Below are positions 1 through 9,338 of a stretch of DNA of 64,000 nucleotides, one piece after another; the first letter of the stretch is position 1; the number at the start of each line of letters is the position of its first letter. This stretch comes from JAEUPI01 sp046348365 (lineage in GTDB: Bacteria; Pseudomonadota; Gammaproteobacteria; Burkholderiales; Burkholderiaceae_C). The stretch spans positions 1,240,001 through 1,304,000 of the forward strand of contig JAXMEL010000001.1 of assembly GCA_046348365.1 (NCBI GenBank). The letters are read 5' to 3'. The notes beneath the pieces are model-generated. The model ran no database searches. It saw only the letters and a program-made list of their open reading frames with translations, and was not told where the DNA came from. The position numbers and the translations under genes were made by a program.

Positions 1-182
1 GGCGTGGGCGCCCCGGAAAAGTTTCATTTCGTGGCTCAATGGCTGGCCTATTCGCACCCCTGTCAACGCTTCGCGCCGCACCTCACGGTGCGTCACGCAT
101 GACTCGGGGATGGCGTGACTCGCTATGTCTTCGCCATGGGGGACTTTCACCCTTCACTCCTTGCCGGTTTGTGCCGGCGCAC
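1..182 (-). mobile_element. 5' end of a second group II intron copy, inverted, cut by window edge
   Basis: These 182 bases are the exact reverse complement of 1213-1394, the 5' end of the complete intron on the plus strand; I compared the two stretches base by base and saw no difference. The copy starts with GTGCG (minus strand, 182 to 178), the normal 5' end of a group II intron, and reads out of the window to the left, so its reverse transcriptase gene and 3' end are not visible. Perfect identity suggests recent insertion or gene conversion. Confidence 0.85.
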
Positions 183-1135
183 TAGCGACCAACCTCAGCC
201 ACACGAATAACGTGCGCCGGGGTCGGCATTGAGAGGCAGGCAGCACGAAGCAGCCTGGGCAAGATGGAGCGCAGATTGAATCGGCGGTTGAATCGGTACT
301 GGGCCTCGGCCAGATAGCGATGGGCGTACTTGGCGAAGTCGAACGCGTGGTAAGTGCCGCTGAGCGAGCACTTGAGGTTGCCCAGGAAGGTATTGACGGC
401 CTTGAACTGCGCCAGCTCGGTGCTGGCCCTGCCGCCGCCGGTGACCACCCGCTCGTGCTCGGCCCCGACGAGCTGCACGGCGCCGAAGCACCACAGCCCG
501 TCGGTGACGACGCTGGCCGTGGGCGCGATCGAGCGCGCGGCGAACACCGCCACCGCCTGGTGCGTGAACGGCTGCTGGCGCAGGCACACGAACTGCGGCT
601 GGCCCTCGGGCGTGGTCTGCACCGCCGCGACGAAGGGCACCTTGTTCTCCGAGCCGCGCCCGCTCTTGCCGCCCGAACGCTCGCCGCCCAAGTAGGCGTC
701 GTCGAGTTCGACCCGGCCGTCGAGCTGACGGCCGTCCTCGCGCACGCGCATGACCTCCATGAGCTTGTGCTTGACGAGCCAGGCGGTCTTGTAACAAACG
801 CCCAGGTGACGCATCAGTTCGAGCGCAGCCACGTTGTTCTTGGACTGGGTCAGCAGGTGCATGGCCAGGAACCAGCGCGCCAGCCCCAGCTTGGTGGCCT
901 CGAAGATGGTGCCGCTGATGACGCTGCACTGGTAGCGGCAGGCGGTGCACTGGAAGTACAGCCGGCCCTCGCGCCGGCACGAGCTGCTGTGGCCGCCACC
1001 GCACACCGGGCAGGCAAAGCCCGAGGGCCAGCGCGCGGCGATCAGCGCCGCCTCGCATTTGTCATCGCTGCCGTAGCGGTTGATGAATTCGGCCATCGAA
1101 AGTCCGGGCTGAAACTGCACGCGGTTCATCGTCAT
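182..1135 (-). CDS. IS1595-family (ISXO2-like) DDE transposase
   Basis: A 317-residue transposase with the family layout: an N-terminal zinc ribbon (C42, C45, C63, C66) followed by a DDE-type nuclease domain. Visible catalytic candidates are D145/D146 in the DDAYLGG motif, D212 in VVTDG, and N253/E277 near NLKCSLSGTYH and YLAEAQYRFNRRF. It would cut and paste the element by acting on its terminal repeats. The start at 1135 has a second ATG two codons in. The stop codon TAG is unusual: TA comes from the IS and the final G is the first base of the left-hand group II intron. The protein ends in AEVGR, close to where relatives end, so it is probably full length. Confidence 0.85.
   Translation of the reverse strand: MTMNRVQFQPGLSMAEFINRYGSDDKCEAALIAARWPSGFACPVCGGGHSSSCRREGRLYFQCTACRYQCSVISGTIFEATKLGLARWFLAMHLLTQSKNNVAALELMRHLGVCYKTAWLVKHKLMEVMRVREDGRQLDGRVELDDAYLGGERSGGKSGRGSENKVPFVAAVQTTPEGQPQFVCLRQQPFTHQAVAVFAARSIAPTASVVTDGLWCFGAVQLVGAEHERVVTGGGRASTELAQFKAVNTFLGNLKCSLSGTYHAFDFAKYAHRYLAEAQYRFNRRFNLRSILPRLLRAACLSMPTPAHVIRVAEVGR
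183..200 (+). repeat. Left inverted repeat of the IS / left intron target
   Basis: An 18-bp sequence whose reverse complement recurs at 1195-1212 with one mismatch (C at 192 where a perfect inverted copy would have G). On the minus strand it ends in TCGCTA immediately before the left intron and overlaps the 3' end of the transposase gene. Confidence 0.7.
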
Positions 1136-1163
1136 GGTTCACCTCCTGGGGCGGTGAACCCAT

Positions 1164-1202
1164 CCTCAGCCCTCGGTGGCTCACCACGTGAGCCGGCTGA
1201 GG
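1164..1202 (+). other. Two-part hairpin between transposase start and right repeat
   Basis: CCTCAGCC (1164-1171) pairs perfectly with GGCTGAGG (1195-1202), and inside it GGCTCAC (1178-1184) pairs with GTGAGCC (1188-1194) around a 3-base loop. The structure lies in the leader of the transposase gene and partly overlaps the terminal repeat. It may limit read-through transcription into the transposase or help intron targeting; both ideas are inferences. Confidence 0.55.
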
Positions 1203-1212
1203 TTCGTCGCTA
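1195..1212 (+). repeat. Right inverted repeat of the IS / right intron target
   Basis: The plus strand reads AGGTTC (1200-1205) then TCGCTA (1207-1212) directly in front of the intron. These fit as IBS2 and IBS1, the exon sequences that a group II intron recognises by base pairing. Confidence 0.7.
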
Positions 1213-1576
1213 GTGCGCCGGCACAAACCGGCAAGGAGTGAAGGGTGAAAGTCCCCCATGGCGAAGACATAGCGAGTCACGCCATCCCCGAGTCATGCGT
1301 GACGCACCGTGAGGTGCGGCGCGAAGCGTTGACAGGGGTGCGAATAGGCCAGCCATTGAGCCACGAAATGAAACTTTTCCGGGGCGCCCACGCCGTTAGC
1401 GAGGCGGAAGGCAACACGGGTCTGCGCGTCAACGCAAGTGCAGACCCGGCTCCGCGGGGTCTGAGAACCTGGCATGTTCGTACGCTCCTTGCACGGGAAC
1501 CGGGAGATCTCCAGCCTGACCGTCGGCGCCAGTACCGGCCGACGGCCCGCATCGGGAAGGCGAGGAGCCGAAGCCG

Positions 1577-3070
1577 ATGATGCACGGGCTGGAGAAGTCA
1601 GACCTCGCCATAGTAGCGATGAAGCCTGCGAACAATGCCGGGCCACCGGCGGCGGAGTGGGTGGAGCCAAGGGCGAGGGCCGAGGGGAACGCGGGCCAAC
1701 CACGCACGCAACGGACTCAGAGCCGAGGTAGTGTGTCACCGGGGCTGGACCGTGTACGCAACGCTGCGAGGCAGCGGAAGAAGGAGCGGTTCACGGCGCT
1801 GCTGCACCATGTCACGGTCGATCTGTTGAGGGAGGCGTTCCTGGCGCTCAAGCGTCATGCCGCACCCGGGGTGGATGGGCTGACATGGCAGGACTACGAA
1901 GCGGGCTTGGAGGGCAACCTCGAAGACTTGCACACGCGGGTCCAACGCGGCACGTACCGGGCGCTGCCCGTCAAGCGACGGTTCATCCCGAAGCCTGATG
2001 GCAAACAGCGCCCGCTGGGGATCACCGCACTGGAAGACAAGATCGTCCAGCGCGCGGTGGTCATGGTGCTCAATGCGATCTACGAAGAAGACTTCCTCGG
2101 GTTCTCGTACGGGTTCAGGCCCGGGCGCAGTCAACACGATGCGCTCGATGCCCTGGCCGTCGGGATCGGCACCGCCCGCGTGAACTGGATTCTTGACGCC
2201 GATATCCGAAGCTACTTCGATCGGATCGACCAGAAATGGCTGGTCCGGTTCCTGGAACATCGGATCGGTGACGAGCGCGTCATCCGCCTTGTGCGCAAGT
2301 GGCTCAAGGCGGGCGTCCTGGACGACGGGGTATGGAGCGTGAGTGAGACGGGGACTCCGCAGGGCGCGGTGGCATCGCCACTGCTCGCCAACGTCTACCT
2401 TCACTACGTCTTCGATCTCTGGGCTGCGCAATGGCGACGGCGCGAGGCCACCGGCAACGTCATCGTCGTGCGATACGCTGACGATATCGTTGTCGGCTTC
2501 GAGCATGAAGTCGACGCAAGGCAGTTCTGGGACGCGATGCGAAAGAGGTTTGAGCAGTTCGCACTCGAGCTTCACGAGGACAAGACCCGCTTGCTGGAGT
2601 TCGGCCGCTTCGCGGCGGCACGGCGCCGGTGGCGCGGGCAGGGAAAGCCAGCGACCTTCGCCTTCCTGGGGTTCATCTTCATCTGCGGCAAGTCCCGGCG
2701 TGGAGCCTTCATGCTCCACCGCAAAACCCGGGGCGACCGCATGAGGGCCACGCTTCGGGAGATCAAGGCGCAGCTGCGTGAGCGCCGGCACCATGCCATT
2801 CCCGACCAGGGACGCTGGCTGAGGGCGGTGGTCACGGGCTACTTCGCGTACCACGCGGTGCCCACCAACTTCCGGGCGCTCGGCGCGTTCCACCATCACG
2901 TTACCGCTCTCTGGCGGCGCAGCCTTCGGCGACGCAGCCAGCGCGACGGGATGACGTGGCACCGCATGACGAAACTCGCCGGCGACTGGCTCCCACGACC
3001 TCGCATCCTTCATCCATGGCCCGAGCGGCGCTTCGCCGTCAACTACCCAAGGTGGGAGCCGAATGCCTGA
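1577..3070 (+). CDS. ltrA: Group II intron reverse transcriptase/maturase
   Basis: A 497-residue intron-encoded protein that would bind the intron RNA, help it splice and copy it into DNA during retrohoming. The RT domain is clear: FIPKPDGKQRPLGI at about residue 136, RPGRSQHDALDAL at 181, GTPQGAVASPLLANVYL at 259 and the active-site YADD at 300-303. The thumb/maturase X domain follows (WLPRPRILHPWP near the end). No C-terminal HNH endonuclease domain is present, so second-strand priming would need another route, as in other endonuclease-free lineages. The start is one of two adjacent ATGs after a GAGGAG stretch. The stop codon lies inside the domain V hairpin. Confidence 0.9.
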   Translation: MMHGLEKSDLAIVAMKPANNAGPPAAEWVEPRARAEGNAGQPRTQRTQSRGSVSPGLDRVRNAARQRKKERFTALLHHVTVDLLREAFLALKRHAAPGVDGLTWQDYEAGLEGNLEDLHTRVQRGTYRALPVKRRFIPKPDGKQRPLGITALEDKIVQRAVVMVLNAIYEEDFLGFSYGFRPGRSQHDALDALAVGIGTARVNWILDADIRSYFDRIDQKWLVRFLEHRIGDERVIRLVRKWLKAGVLDDGVWSVSETGTPQGAVASPLLANVYLHYVFDLWAAQWRRREATGNVIVVRYADDIVVGFEHEVDARQFWDAMRKRFEQFALELHEDKTRLLEFGRFAAARRRWRGQGKPATFAFLGFIFICGKSRRGAFMLHRKTRGDRMRATLREIKAQLRERRHHAIPDQGRWLRAVVTGYFAYHAVPTNFRALGAFHHHVTALWRRSLRRRSQRDGMTWHRMTKLAGDWLPRPRILHPWPERRFAVNYPRWEPNA

Positions 3071-3128
3071 ATTGGGCACGTTCGGTTCTGTGCGGGGGGC
3101 GCCTAGCAATGGGCGTTCCTACCGCGAT
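3056..3128 (+). other. Group II intron domains V and VI
   Basis: GAGCCGAATGC at 3056 pairs with the GTTCGGTTC arm ending near 3088, giving the short conserved catalytic hairpin of domain V. It is followed by a second stem (GCGCCTA loop TGGGCGT) and a CCTACC stretch carrying the likely branch-point A, typical of domain VI. The maturase stop codon (3068-3070) lies in domain V. Confidence 0.75.
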
Positions 3129-3388
3129 ATCAAGAATGGTGTTGAGGCGCCGAGCAGCGACAACCTGAGCTCATGGGCTGCGGGCGGCGGCCGATACCGG
3201 CCGTCATCCGTAGCGGGGCTCTCGCGCTCCGGCTGGTCCAGTTCACACAGCCTCCGCCGCAGGCGTCCCAGCTGGGCGTTCACCAACGCGCACTCGAAGT
3301 TTTCGACTCTATTGCCGCGTTTACGACATTAATGTCCTGTTTACGACTATTTTTGGCCGGAACACAGCGCTTCGACGCCCGAGTCCGC
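3129..3388. other. Non-coding gap with possible IS remnant
   Basis: The stretch between the intron 3' end and glmS contains no complete gene. Read on the minus strand, about 3300 down to 3135 has an open frame rich in Arg, Leu and Glu that resembles the start of a transposase-type coiled coil. With the repeats at 3319-3347 this suggests debris of another insertion sequence. I cannot assign a family. Confidence 0.3.
3319..3347 (+). repeat. GTTTACGAC direct repeat around a 12-bp palindrome
   Basis: GTTTACGAC occurs at 3319-3327 and 3339-3347. The perfect palindrome GACATTAATGTC (3325-3336) overlaps the first copy. Short reiterated end sequences like this are typical of transposase binding sites, so it may be a relic IS end. 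It lies just downstream of glmS. Confidence 0.5.
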
Positions 3389-5218
<1,830 letters not shown>

Positions 5219-5319
5219 GGTGGGAGGCCTTCTCTCGGGTTCCGGGGTGGCGCGATGCTAGGCAAGTCTCGCTGGCGTTTGTGATCTAATTCGATGGCAC
5301 ATCGCAATAATTGGTCGCT

Positions 5320-5333
5320 TGCAATTTGTTGCA
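5320..5333. promoter_or_regulatory. Candidate operator TGCAA-N4-TTGCA
   Basis: A perfect 5-4-5 inverted repeat in the AT-rich 149-bp gap between the divergent glmS and AsnC-type genes, 35 bases before the regulator's start. It is a plausible autoregulatory site for the Lrp/AsnC protein; there is no direct proof. Confidence 0.4.
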
Positions 5334-5367
5334 GACCATATTGATCTGAAGACACCGATTTCTTGCA

Positions 5368-5853
5368 ATGAATAGTCAAGTTACTCCCCTGGATGAGGTG
5401 GACCACCGCCTGCTCGCGCTGCTCCAGCAAGACGCCGCGCGCTCCAACCTGGCGCTCGCCGAAGCCGCCCATGTGTCGCCCGCCACCGCGATGCGCCGGG
5501 TGCGGCGGTTGGTGAAGGCCGGCGTCATCGAGCGCCAGGTGGCGATCGTCTCGCCGGCCGCGTTCGACCGCGGCCTCACCGCCGTGGTCGAGGTCTCGCT
5601 CGACCACCAGGCCGCCGAGCGGCTCGACGCGTTCGAGGCCCGCGCCGGCGCCGAGCCGGCGGTGCAGCAGTGCTACCGCGTGTCGCCGGGGCCGGACTTC
5701 GTGCTCGTGGTGTGGGTACCCGACATGCCGGCCTACCATGCGCTGGTGCAGCGCCTGTTCACGGCAGACGCCAACGTGCGCAACGTGAAGAGCTACTTCG
5801 CGACGCGACGCTCGAAGTTCGAGCCGCGCATCGAGGTCAAGGCTTCGGCGTGA
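5368..5853 (+). CDS. Lrp/AsnC-family transcriptional regulator
   Basis: A 161-residue DNA-binding regulator. The N-terminal winged helix-turn-helix (LDEVDHRLLALLQQDAARSNLALAEAAHVSPATAMRRVRRL, residues ~7-47) is followed by an AsnC ligand-binding/oligomerisation domain (about 65-145) with the usual VQQCYRVSPGPDFVLVVWVPD stretch. Such proteins usually sense an amino acid and control their own gene and a neighbour. The neighbour here is divergent glmS or the downstream methyltransferase gene, which starts 27 bases after it. The effector cannot be read from the sequence. I see no good ribosome-binding site before the ATG. Confidence 0.9.
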   Translation: MNSQVTPLDEVDHRLLALLQQDAARSNLALAEAAHVSPATAMRRVRRLVKAGVIERQVAIVSPAAFDRGLTAVVEVSLDHQAAERLDAFEARAGAEPAVQQCYRVSPGPDFVLVVWVPDMPAYHALVQRLFTADANVRNVKSYFATRRSKFEPRIEVKASA

Positions 5854-5880
5854 CGCGCGGCGCCGAATACCGCTCACGCG

Positions 5881-6510
5881 ATGAACGCCCCCGACGCTCG
5901 CATCCACACCCCCGCCGCCGAGCGCAACCGCGGCCCCATCCTCGATCAACTGCGGCGCGTGCTGCCGCCGCGCGGCCGCCTGCTCGAAATCGCCGCCGGC
6001 AGCGGCCAGCATGCGGTGCACTGCGCGTCCGCGCTGCCGGGCTGGGTCTGGCTGCCCACCGACCCGGACCCGTCAGCGCTGCAATCGATCAGCGCGTGGC
6101 AGGCCGAGGCGCGCCTGGCCAACCTGCTGCCGCCGCAGGCGCTCGACGTGATGCAGCAGCCCTGGCCCGTCGCGTGCCCGTTCGACGCCGTGCTCGCCGT
6201 CAACCTGATCCACATCGCGCCGTGGGCCTGCTGCCGCGCGCTGATGCGCGGCGCCGCGGCGGTGCTGCGCGACGATGGGCTGCTGATCACCTACGGCGCC
6301 GTCTTCGTCGACGGCGAGCCGCCGGCGTCCGGCAACCTCGCCTTCGATGCCGACCTGCGCGCGCGCAACCCCGCGTGGGGCGTGCGCACGCTCGCGGCGG
6401 TGACAGGCGAAGCCGCCGCGGCGGGCCTCGTGCTCGATGAATGCGTGGCGATGCCGGCCAACAACCGGCTGCTGGTGTTCAGGCGCGCGGGCGTCAAGCC
6501 ATCGCCTTGA
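5881..6510 (+). CDS. DUF938 SAM-dependent methyltransferase
   Basis: A 209-residue class I methyltransferase-fold protein of the DUF938 family. The SAM-binding motif I is LLEIAAGSGQHAVHCA (about residues 39-54). VWLPTDPDP follows as the acidic loop after strand 2, and DAVLAVNLIHIAPW as motif IV. The substrate is unknown for this family. It is short-spaced after the AsnC-type gene, so the two are probably co-transcribed. Its last 17 bases overlap the 3' end of rlmI, which runs in the opposite direction. Confidence 0.85.
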   Translation: MNAPDARIHTPAAERNRGPILDQLRRVLPPRGRLLEIAAGSGQHAVHCASALPGWVWLPTDPDPSALQSISAWQAEARLANLLPPQALDVMQQPWPVACPFDAVLAVNLIHIAPWACCRALMRGAAAVLRDDGLLITYGAVFVDGEPPASGNLAFDADLRARNPAWGVRTLAAVTGEAAAAGLVLDECVAMPANNRLLVFRRAGVKPSP

Positions 6511-7681
6511 TCAGCGCCAGCCCCTTCAAGTACTCGCCCTCTGGGAACGCCACCGTCGTCGGATGATCGGCCGCGGCTTCGAGCCGCTGCACGATCGCCG
6601 CATCAGCGCCGGCATCGATGCCGGCGCCGGCCACGATCTTGTGGAACAGCTCGGCGCCCACGCCGCCCGAGCACGAGAAGGTGAACAGCAGCCCGCCGGG
6701 GGCGAGCAGCTTGAGCGCCAGGCGGTTGATGTCCTTGTAGGCGCGCGCCGCGCGCTCGGCATGCGCCGCGGTGGGCGCGAACTTCGGCGGGTCGAGCACG
6801 ATCGCGTCGTAGCTCGCTCCGGCCTTCAGCGCGTCGCGCAGCGTCTGGTTCACGTCGGCATCGACGAACTCGGCGTTCGCGTGGCCGAAGCCGTTGCGCG
6901 CCAGGTTGTCGCGCGCCTGCGCCAGCGCCGGCGCCGACGAGTCGACGCTCGTCACGTGCTGCGCGCCGCCGGCGAACGCGGCGACGCTGAAGCCGCCCGT
7001 GTAGCAATAGCAGTTCAGCACGCGCCGGCAGCCGAGGCGCCGCACCCAGTCGGCGAAGTGCCGGCGGTTGTCGCGCTGGTCGAGATAGAAGCCGGTCTTG
7101 TGGCCGCTGGCCACATCGAGGCCGAGCTGCCAGCCGTGCTCGCGGATCACGACCGCGGTGCTGCCGTCGCCGCGCAGCCAGCCGGTGCGAGCGGCCAGGC
7201 CTTCGAGACCGCGCACGCTGGCGTCGCTGCGCTCGTAGACGCGCGTCACGCCGGTGGCCTCGACCAATGCATCGACGATCGCGTCGCGCCAGCGGTCGGC
7301 GCCGGCCGACGAGCACTGCAGGCTCAGCACGTCGCCGTAGCGGTCGACGATCAGGCCCGGCAGCCCGTCGGCCTCGCCGTGCACCAGGCGCACGCCGTCG
7401 CTGGCCGGCGCGAGGCGCTGGCGGAAGCCCACCGCGGCGTGCACGCGGCGCGCGAAGAACGCGGCGTCGATGCGCTCGGCCTCGCTGAAGCTCCACGCGC
7501 GCACGCGGATCGTCGAGCGCGGGCTGAACGCGCCCCACGCGGCGAAGCGCCCCTCGTGCGTCTCGACGCGCACCGTCTCGCCGGTGTCGCCGCCGCCCTT
7601 GGCGATGCTGCCCTGGAACACCCACGGGTGCCGCCGCAGCAGCGAGCGCTCCTTGCCCTCGCGCAGCCGAACGCTCTTCAT
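6494..7681 (-). CDS. rlmI: 23S rRNA (cytosine-1962-C5)-methyltransferase
   Basis: Methylates C5 of cytosine 1962 in 23S rRNA using SAM. The start is placed at ATG 7681 (MKSVRLREGKERSLLRRHPWVFQGSI), which matches family N-termini, giving 395 residues; an upstream in-frame ATG at 7714 lies inside xerC. A PUA domain occupies about the first 75 residues. The Rossmann methyltransferase domain shows VLNCYCYTGGFSVAAFAGGA (motif I) and DAIVLDPPKFAP (motif IV). It starts 16 bases after xerC and is the last gene of the six-gene minus-strand operon. The 3' end overlaps the convergent DUF938 gene. Confidence 0.93.
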   Translation of the reverse strand: MKSVRLREGKERSLLRRHPWVFQGSIAKGGGDTGETVRVETHEGRFAAWGAFSPRSTIRVRAWSFSEAERIDAAFFARRVHAAVGFRQRLAPASDGVRLVHGEADGLPGLIVDRYGDVLSLQCSSAGADRWRDAIVDALVEATGVTRVYERSDASVRGLEGLAARTGWLRGDGSTAVVIREHGWQLGLDVASGHKTGFYLDQRDNRRHFADWVRRLGCRRVLNCYCYTGGFSVAAFAGGAQHVTSVDSSAPALAQARDNLARNGFGHANAEFVDADVNQTLRDALKAGASYDAIVLDPPKFAPTAAHAERAARAYKDINRLALKLLAPGGLLFTFSCSGGVGAELFHKIVAGAGIDAGADAAIVQRLEAAADHPTTVAFPEGEYLKGLALIKAMA

Positions 7682-7697
7682 TCGCGCGATTGTCTTG

Positions 7698-8630
7698 CTA
7701 CTTGCGCCGCGCACGCGGATGCGCGGCGTCGTACACCTTGGCCAGGTGCTGGTGGTCGAGCTTGGTGTAGACCTGCGTCGTGCCGATGTTGGCGTGGCCC
7801 AGCAGCTCCTGCACCGCGCGCAGGTCGCCGCTCGACTGCAGCAGGTGCGACGCGAAGCTGTGCCGCAGCATGTGCGGGTGCACGTGCGTGGGCAGCCCGG
7901 CGCGCTGCGCGCGCAGCGCCAGCCGCGCGCGTACCTGGCTCGGCGACAGCCGCGTGCCGCGCCGGCTCACGAACAGCGCCGCCTCGTCGCGGCCGCGCAG
8001 CGCCTCGGCGCGCAGCGCGCACCATTCGTCGATGGCCGTTGCCGCGGCCGCGCCGATCGGCACGCTGCGCCGCTTGCTGCCCTTGCCGAGCACGTGCGCG
8101 GTGCGGTCGGCGCGGTCGATCCAGGCCACGGCCTGCGCCGAGGCCTGCGCGTCGAGCGCCACCAGTTCGCCCACGCGCAGGCCGCAGCCGTAGAGCAGCT
8201 CGACGATGGCCTGGTCGCGCGCGTGCAGCCAGGCGGGCTCGTCGTCGTCAGCGCCCTGCTCGGCCAGCGCCACGGCCTGGTCCACCGCCAGCGCCTTGGG
8301 CAGCGGCTTCGGCGCCTTGGGCGCGCGCAGGCCGTCGGCCGGGTTGTGCTGCACGCGGCCCTGCGCGCCCCACCAGCGATACAGGCCGCGCCAGGCGGCC
8401 AGCGCGATGGCGATGCTGCGCGCGCCGAGGCCGCGCGCGCGCAGGCTCGTGACCCAGCCGCGCACATGGTGCGTGCGCGCCTGTTCGAGCGCGATGCCCT
8501 CCTCCTGCGCCGCGCGCTGCAACGCGCGCAGCGCGTCGCGATACAGCGCCAGCGTGCGCGCGGCGAGCCGGCGCTCGACCGCCAGGTGCTGCACGAAGCG
8601 CTCGAGTTCGGGCAGCAGGTCTTCGTGCAC
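7698..8630 (-). CDS. xerC: Tyrosine recombinase XerC
   Basis: Site-specific recombinase that with XerD resolves chromosome dimers at dif during division. It has 310 residues. An N-terminal SAM-like core-binding domain (LERFVQHLAVERRLAARTLALYRDAL) precedes the catalytic domain. The active-site set is visible: R in LLYGCGLRVGEL, the HxLRH motif in HPHMLRHSFASHL, H in LGHANIGTT and the nucleophilic tyrosine in QVYTKLD. It sits between the DUF484 gene and rlmI, a common Burkholderiales and gamma-proteobacterial order (dapF-DUF484-xerC). Confidence 0.95.
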   Translation of the reverse strand: MHEDLLPELERFVQHLAVERRLAARTLALYRDALRALQRAAQEEGIALEQARTHHVRGWVTSLRARGLGARSIAIALAAWRGLYRWWGAQGRVQHNPADGLRAPKAPKPLPKALAVDQAVALAEQGADDDEPAWLHARDQAIVELLYGCGLRVGELVALDAQASAQAVAWIDRADRTAHVLGKGSKRRSVPIGAAAATAIDEWCALRAEALRGRDEAALFVSRRGTRLSPSQVRARLALRAQRAGLPTHVHPHMLRHSFASHLLQSSGDLRAVQELLGHANIGTTQVYTKLDHQHLAKVYDAAHPRARRK

Positions 8631-8660
8631 GGTGCGCGATGCGGCGCTGCTGGATCGAAG

Positions 8661-9338
8661 CTAGAACGCCGGCAGCAGCCGCGACAGCCCCGCGCTGGCG
8701 ATCTCGCCCACGCGCGCGAGGAACTCGGTGCCCATCTCGGCGCTGTAGCGCGTGGGGTCGGGCGAGCCGAGCACCAGCAGGCCGAACGCATCGGGCGTGC
8801 GGTGGTGGCGCAGCGGGATCATCGCCACCGAGGCCACCGTGGCCGGATCGTCGAGCCAGCTGCACGCCTCGAAGCCGGAGTTAGGCCCGCAGTACGGGTG
8901 CGCCAGGCTGGCGGCGAAGCTGCGCACGTCGTCGGTCGCGCCCTGCGCGAAGCGCAGCGCGGCATACGGGTCGGCCGCGCCCCAGATGCGCAGCGCCGCG
9001 CGCGGGATCATGAACTCGTGCTTCAGCTCGCGCACGATCACCTCCGGCAGGTCGGTGGCGTTGGCGGTGAGCAGGATCGCGCGCGTCCAGCGGTGCAGGC
9101 GGTCGGCGATGGTCTCGTTCTCCTGGCCGTGGCGCACCATCTGCAGGATCTTGAGCTCCAGGCCCTTGATGCGCTCGCGCAGCATCTCCATCTGCCGCTC
9201 CTGCAGCGACACGGCGCGCTGGCCGTGCGGGCTGGTCAGCCGCGCCAGCGCGAGCAGCTCGGCATGGCGCTCGAAGAACTCGGGCGTCTCGACCAGAAAG
9301 GTCGCGATCTCCTCCTCGCTCACGCCGGGAATGCTCAT
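8661..9338 (-). CDS. DUF484 family (GAF-like) protein
   Basis: A 225-residue protein of unknown function, usually encoded between dapF and xerC as here. The start is ATG 9338 (MSIPGVSEEEIATFLVETPEFFERHAELLALARL), whose ATG overlaps the dapF stop codon as ATGA. An N-terminal helical part and a short coiled coil (LQERQMEMLRERIKGLELKI) are followed by a GAF-like domain (about residues 85-220). The conserved gene order suggests translational coupling with dapF and perhaps a link to chromosome dimer resolution; that link is unproven. Confidence 0.9.
   Translation of the reverse strand: MSIPGVSEEEIATFLVETPEFFERHAELLALARLTSPHGQRAVSLQERQMEMLRERIKGLELKILQMVRHGQENETIADRLHRWTRAILLTANATDLPEVIVRELKHEFMIPRAALRIWGAADPYAALRFAQGATDDVRSFAASLAHPYCGPNSGFEACSWLDDPATVASVAMIPLRHHRTPDAFGLLVLGSPDPTRYSAEMGTEFLARVGEIASAGLSRLLPAF

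Larger units (their letters stand above)
183..1212. mobile_element. IS1595/ISXO2-type insertion sequence, both ends interrupted by group II introns
   Basis: The stretch holds one transposase gene on the minus strand plus about 75 bases upstream of it. It is bounded by an 18-bp inverted repeat with one mismatch (183-200 and 1195-1212). On each side the first base after the repeat is the first base of a group II intron, so the true outer ends and any target-site duplication must lie beyond the introns. Calling the repeat the IS terminal repeat is an inference from its position on both sides of the transposase gene. Confidence 0.65.
1213..3128 (+). mobile_element. Complete group II intron with its maturase gene
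   Basis: A self-splicing retroelement of about 1.9 kb. It starts with GTGCG at 1213 and has a structured 5' part (1213-1576), an internal reverse transcriptase/maturase gene (1577-3070), a domain V hairpin (3056-3088) and domain VI, ending in an AT dinucleotide at about 3128 (3128-3130 are alternatives). Candidate exon-binding sites match the flank: GAACCT (1465-1470, EBS2) complements AGGTTC (1200-1205), and TAGCGA (1614-1619, EBS1) complements TCGCTA (1207-1212). It is therefore probably intact and inserted at its own preferred site inside the IS repeat. Confidence 0.85.

Noticed and set aside
1736..3109. 457-codon frame antisense to the intron maturase
   Set aside because: The plus strand has a complete reverse transcriptase with YADD; the antisense frame shows no domain.
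3319..3347. Tn7-type attachment downstream of glmS
   Set aside because: The usual Tn7 insertion lies just past the glmS stop with TnsABC-type genes; here there are only short repeats and no such genes.
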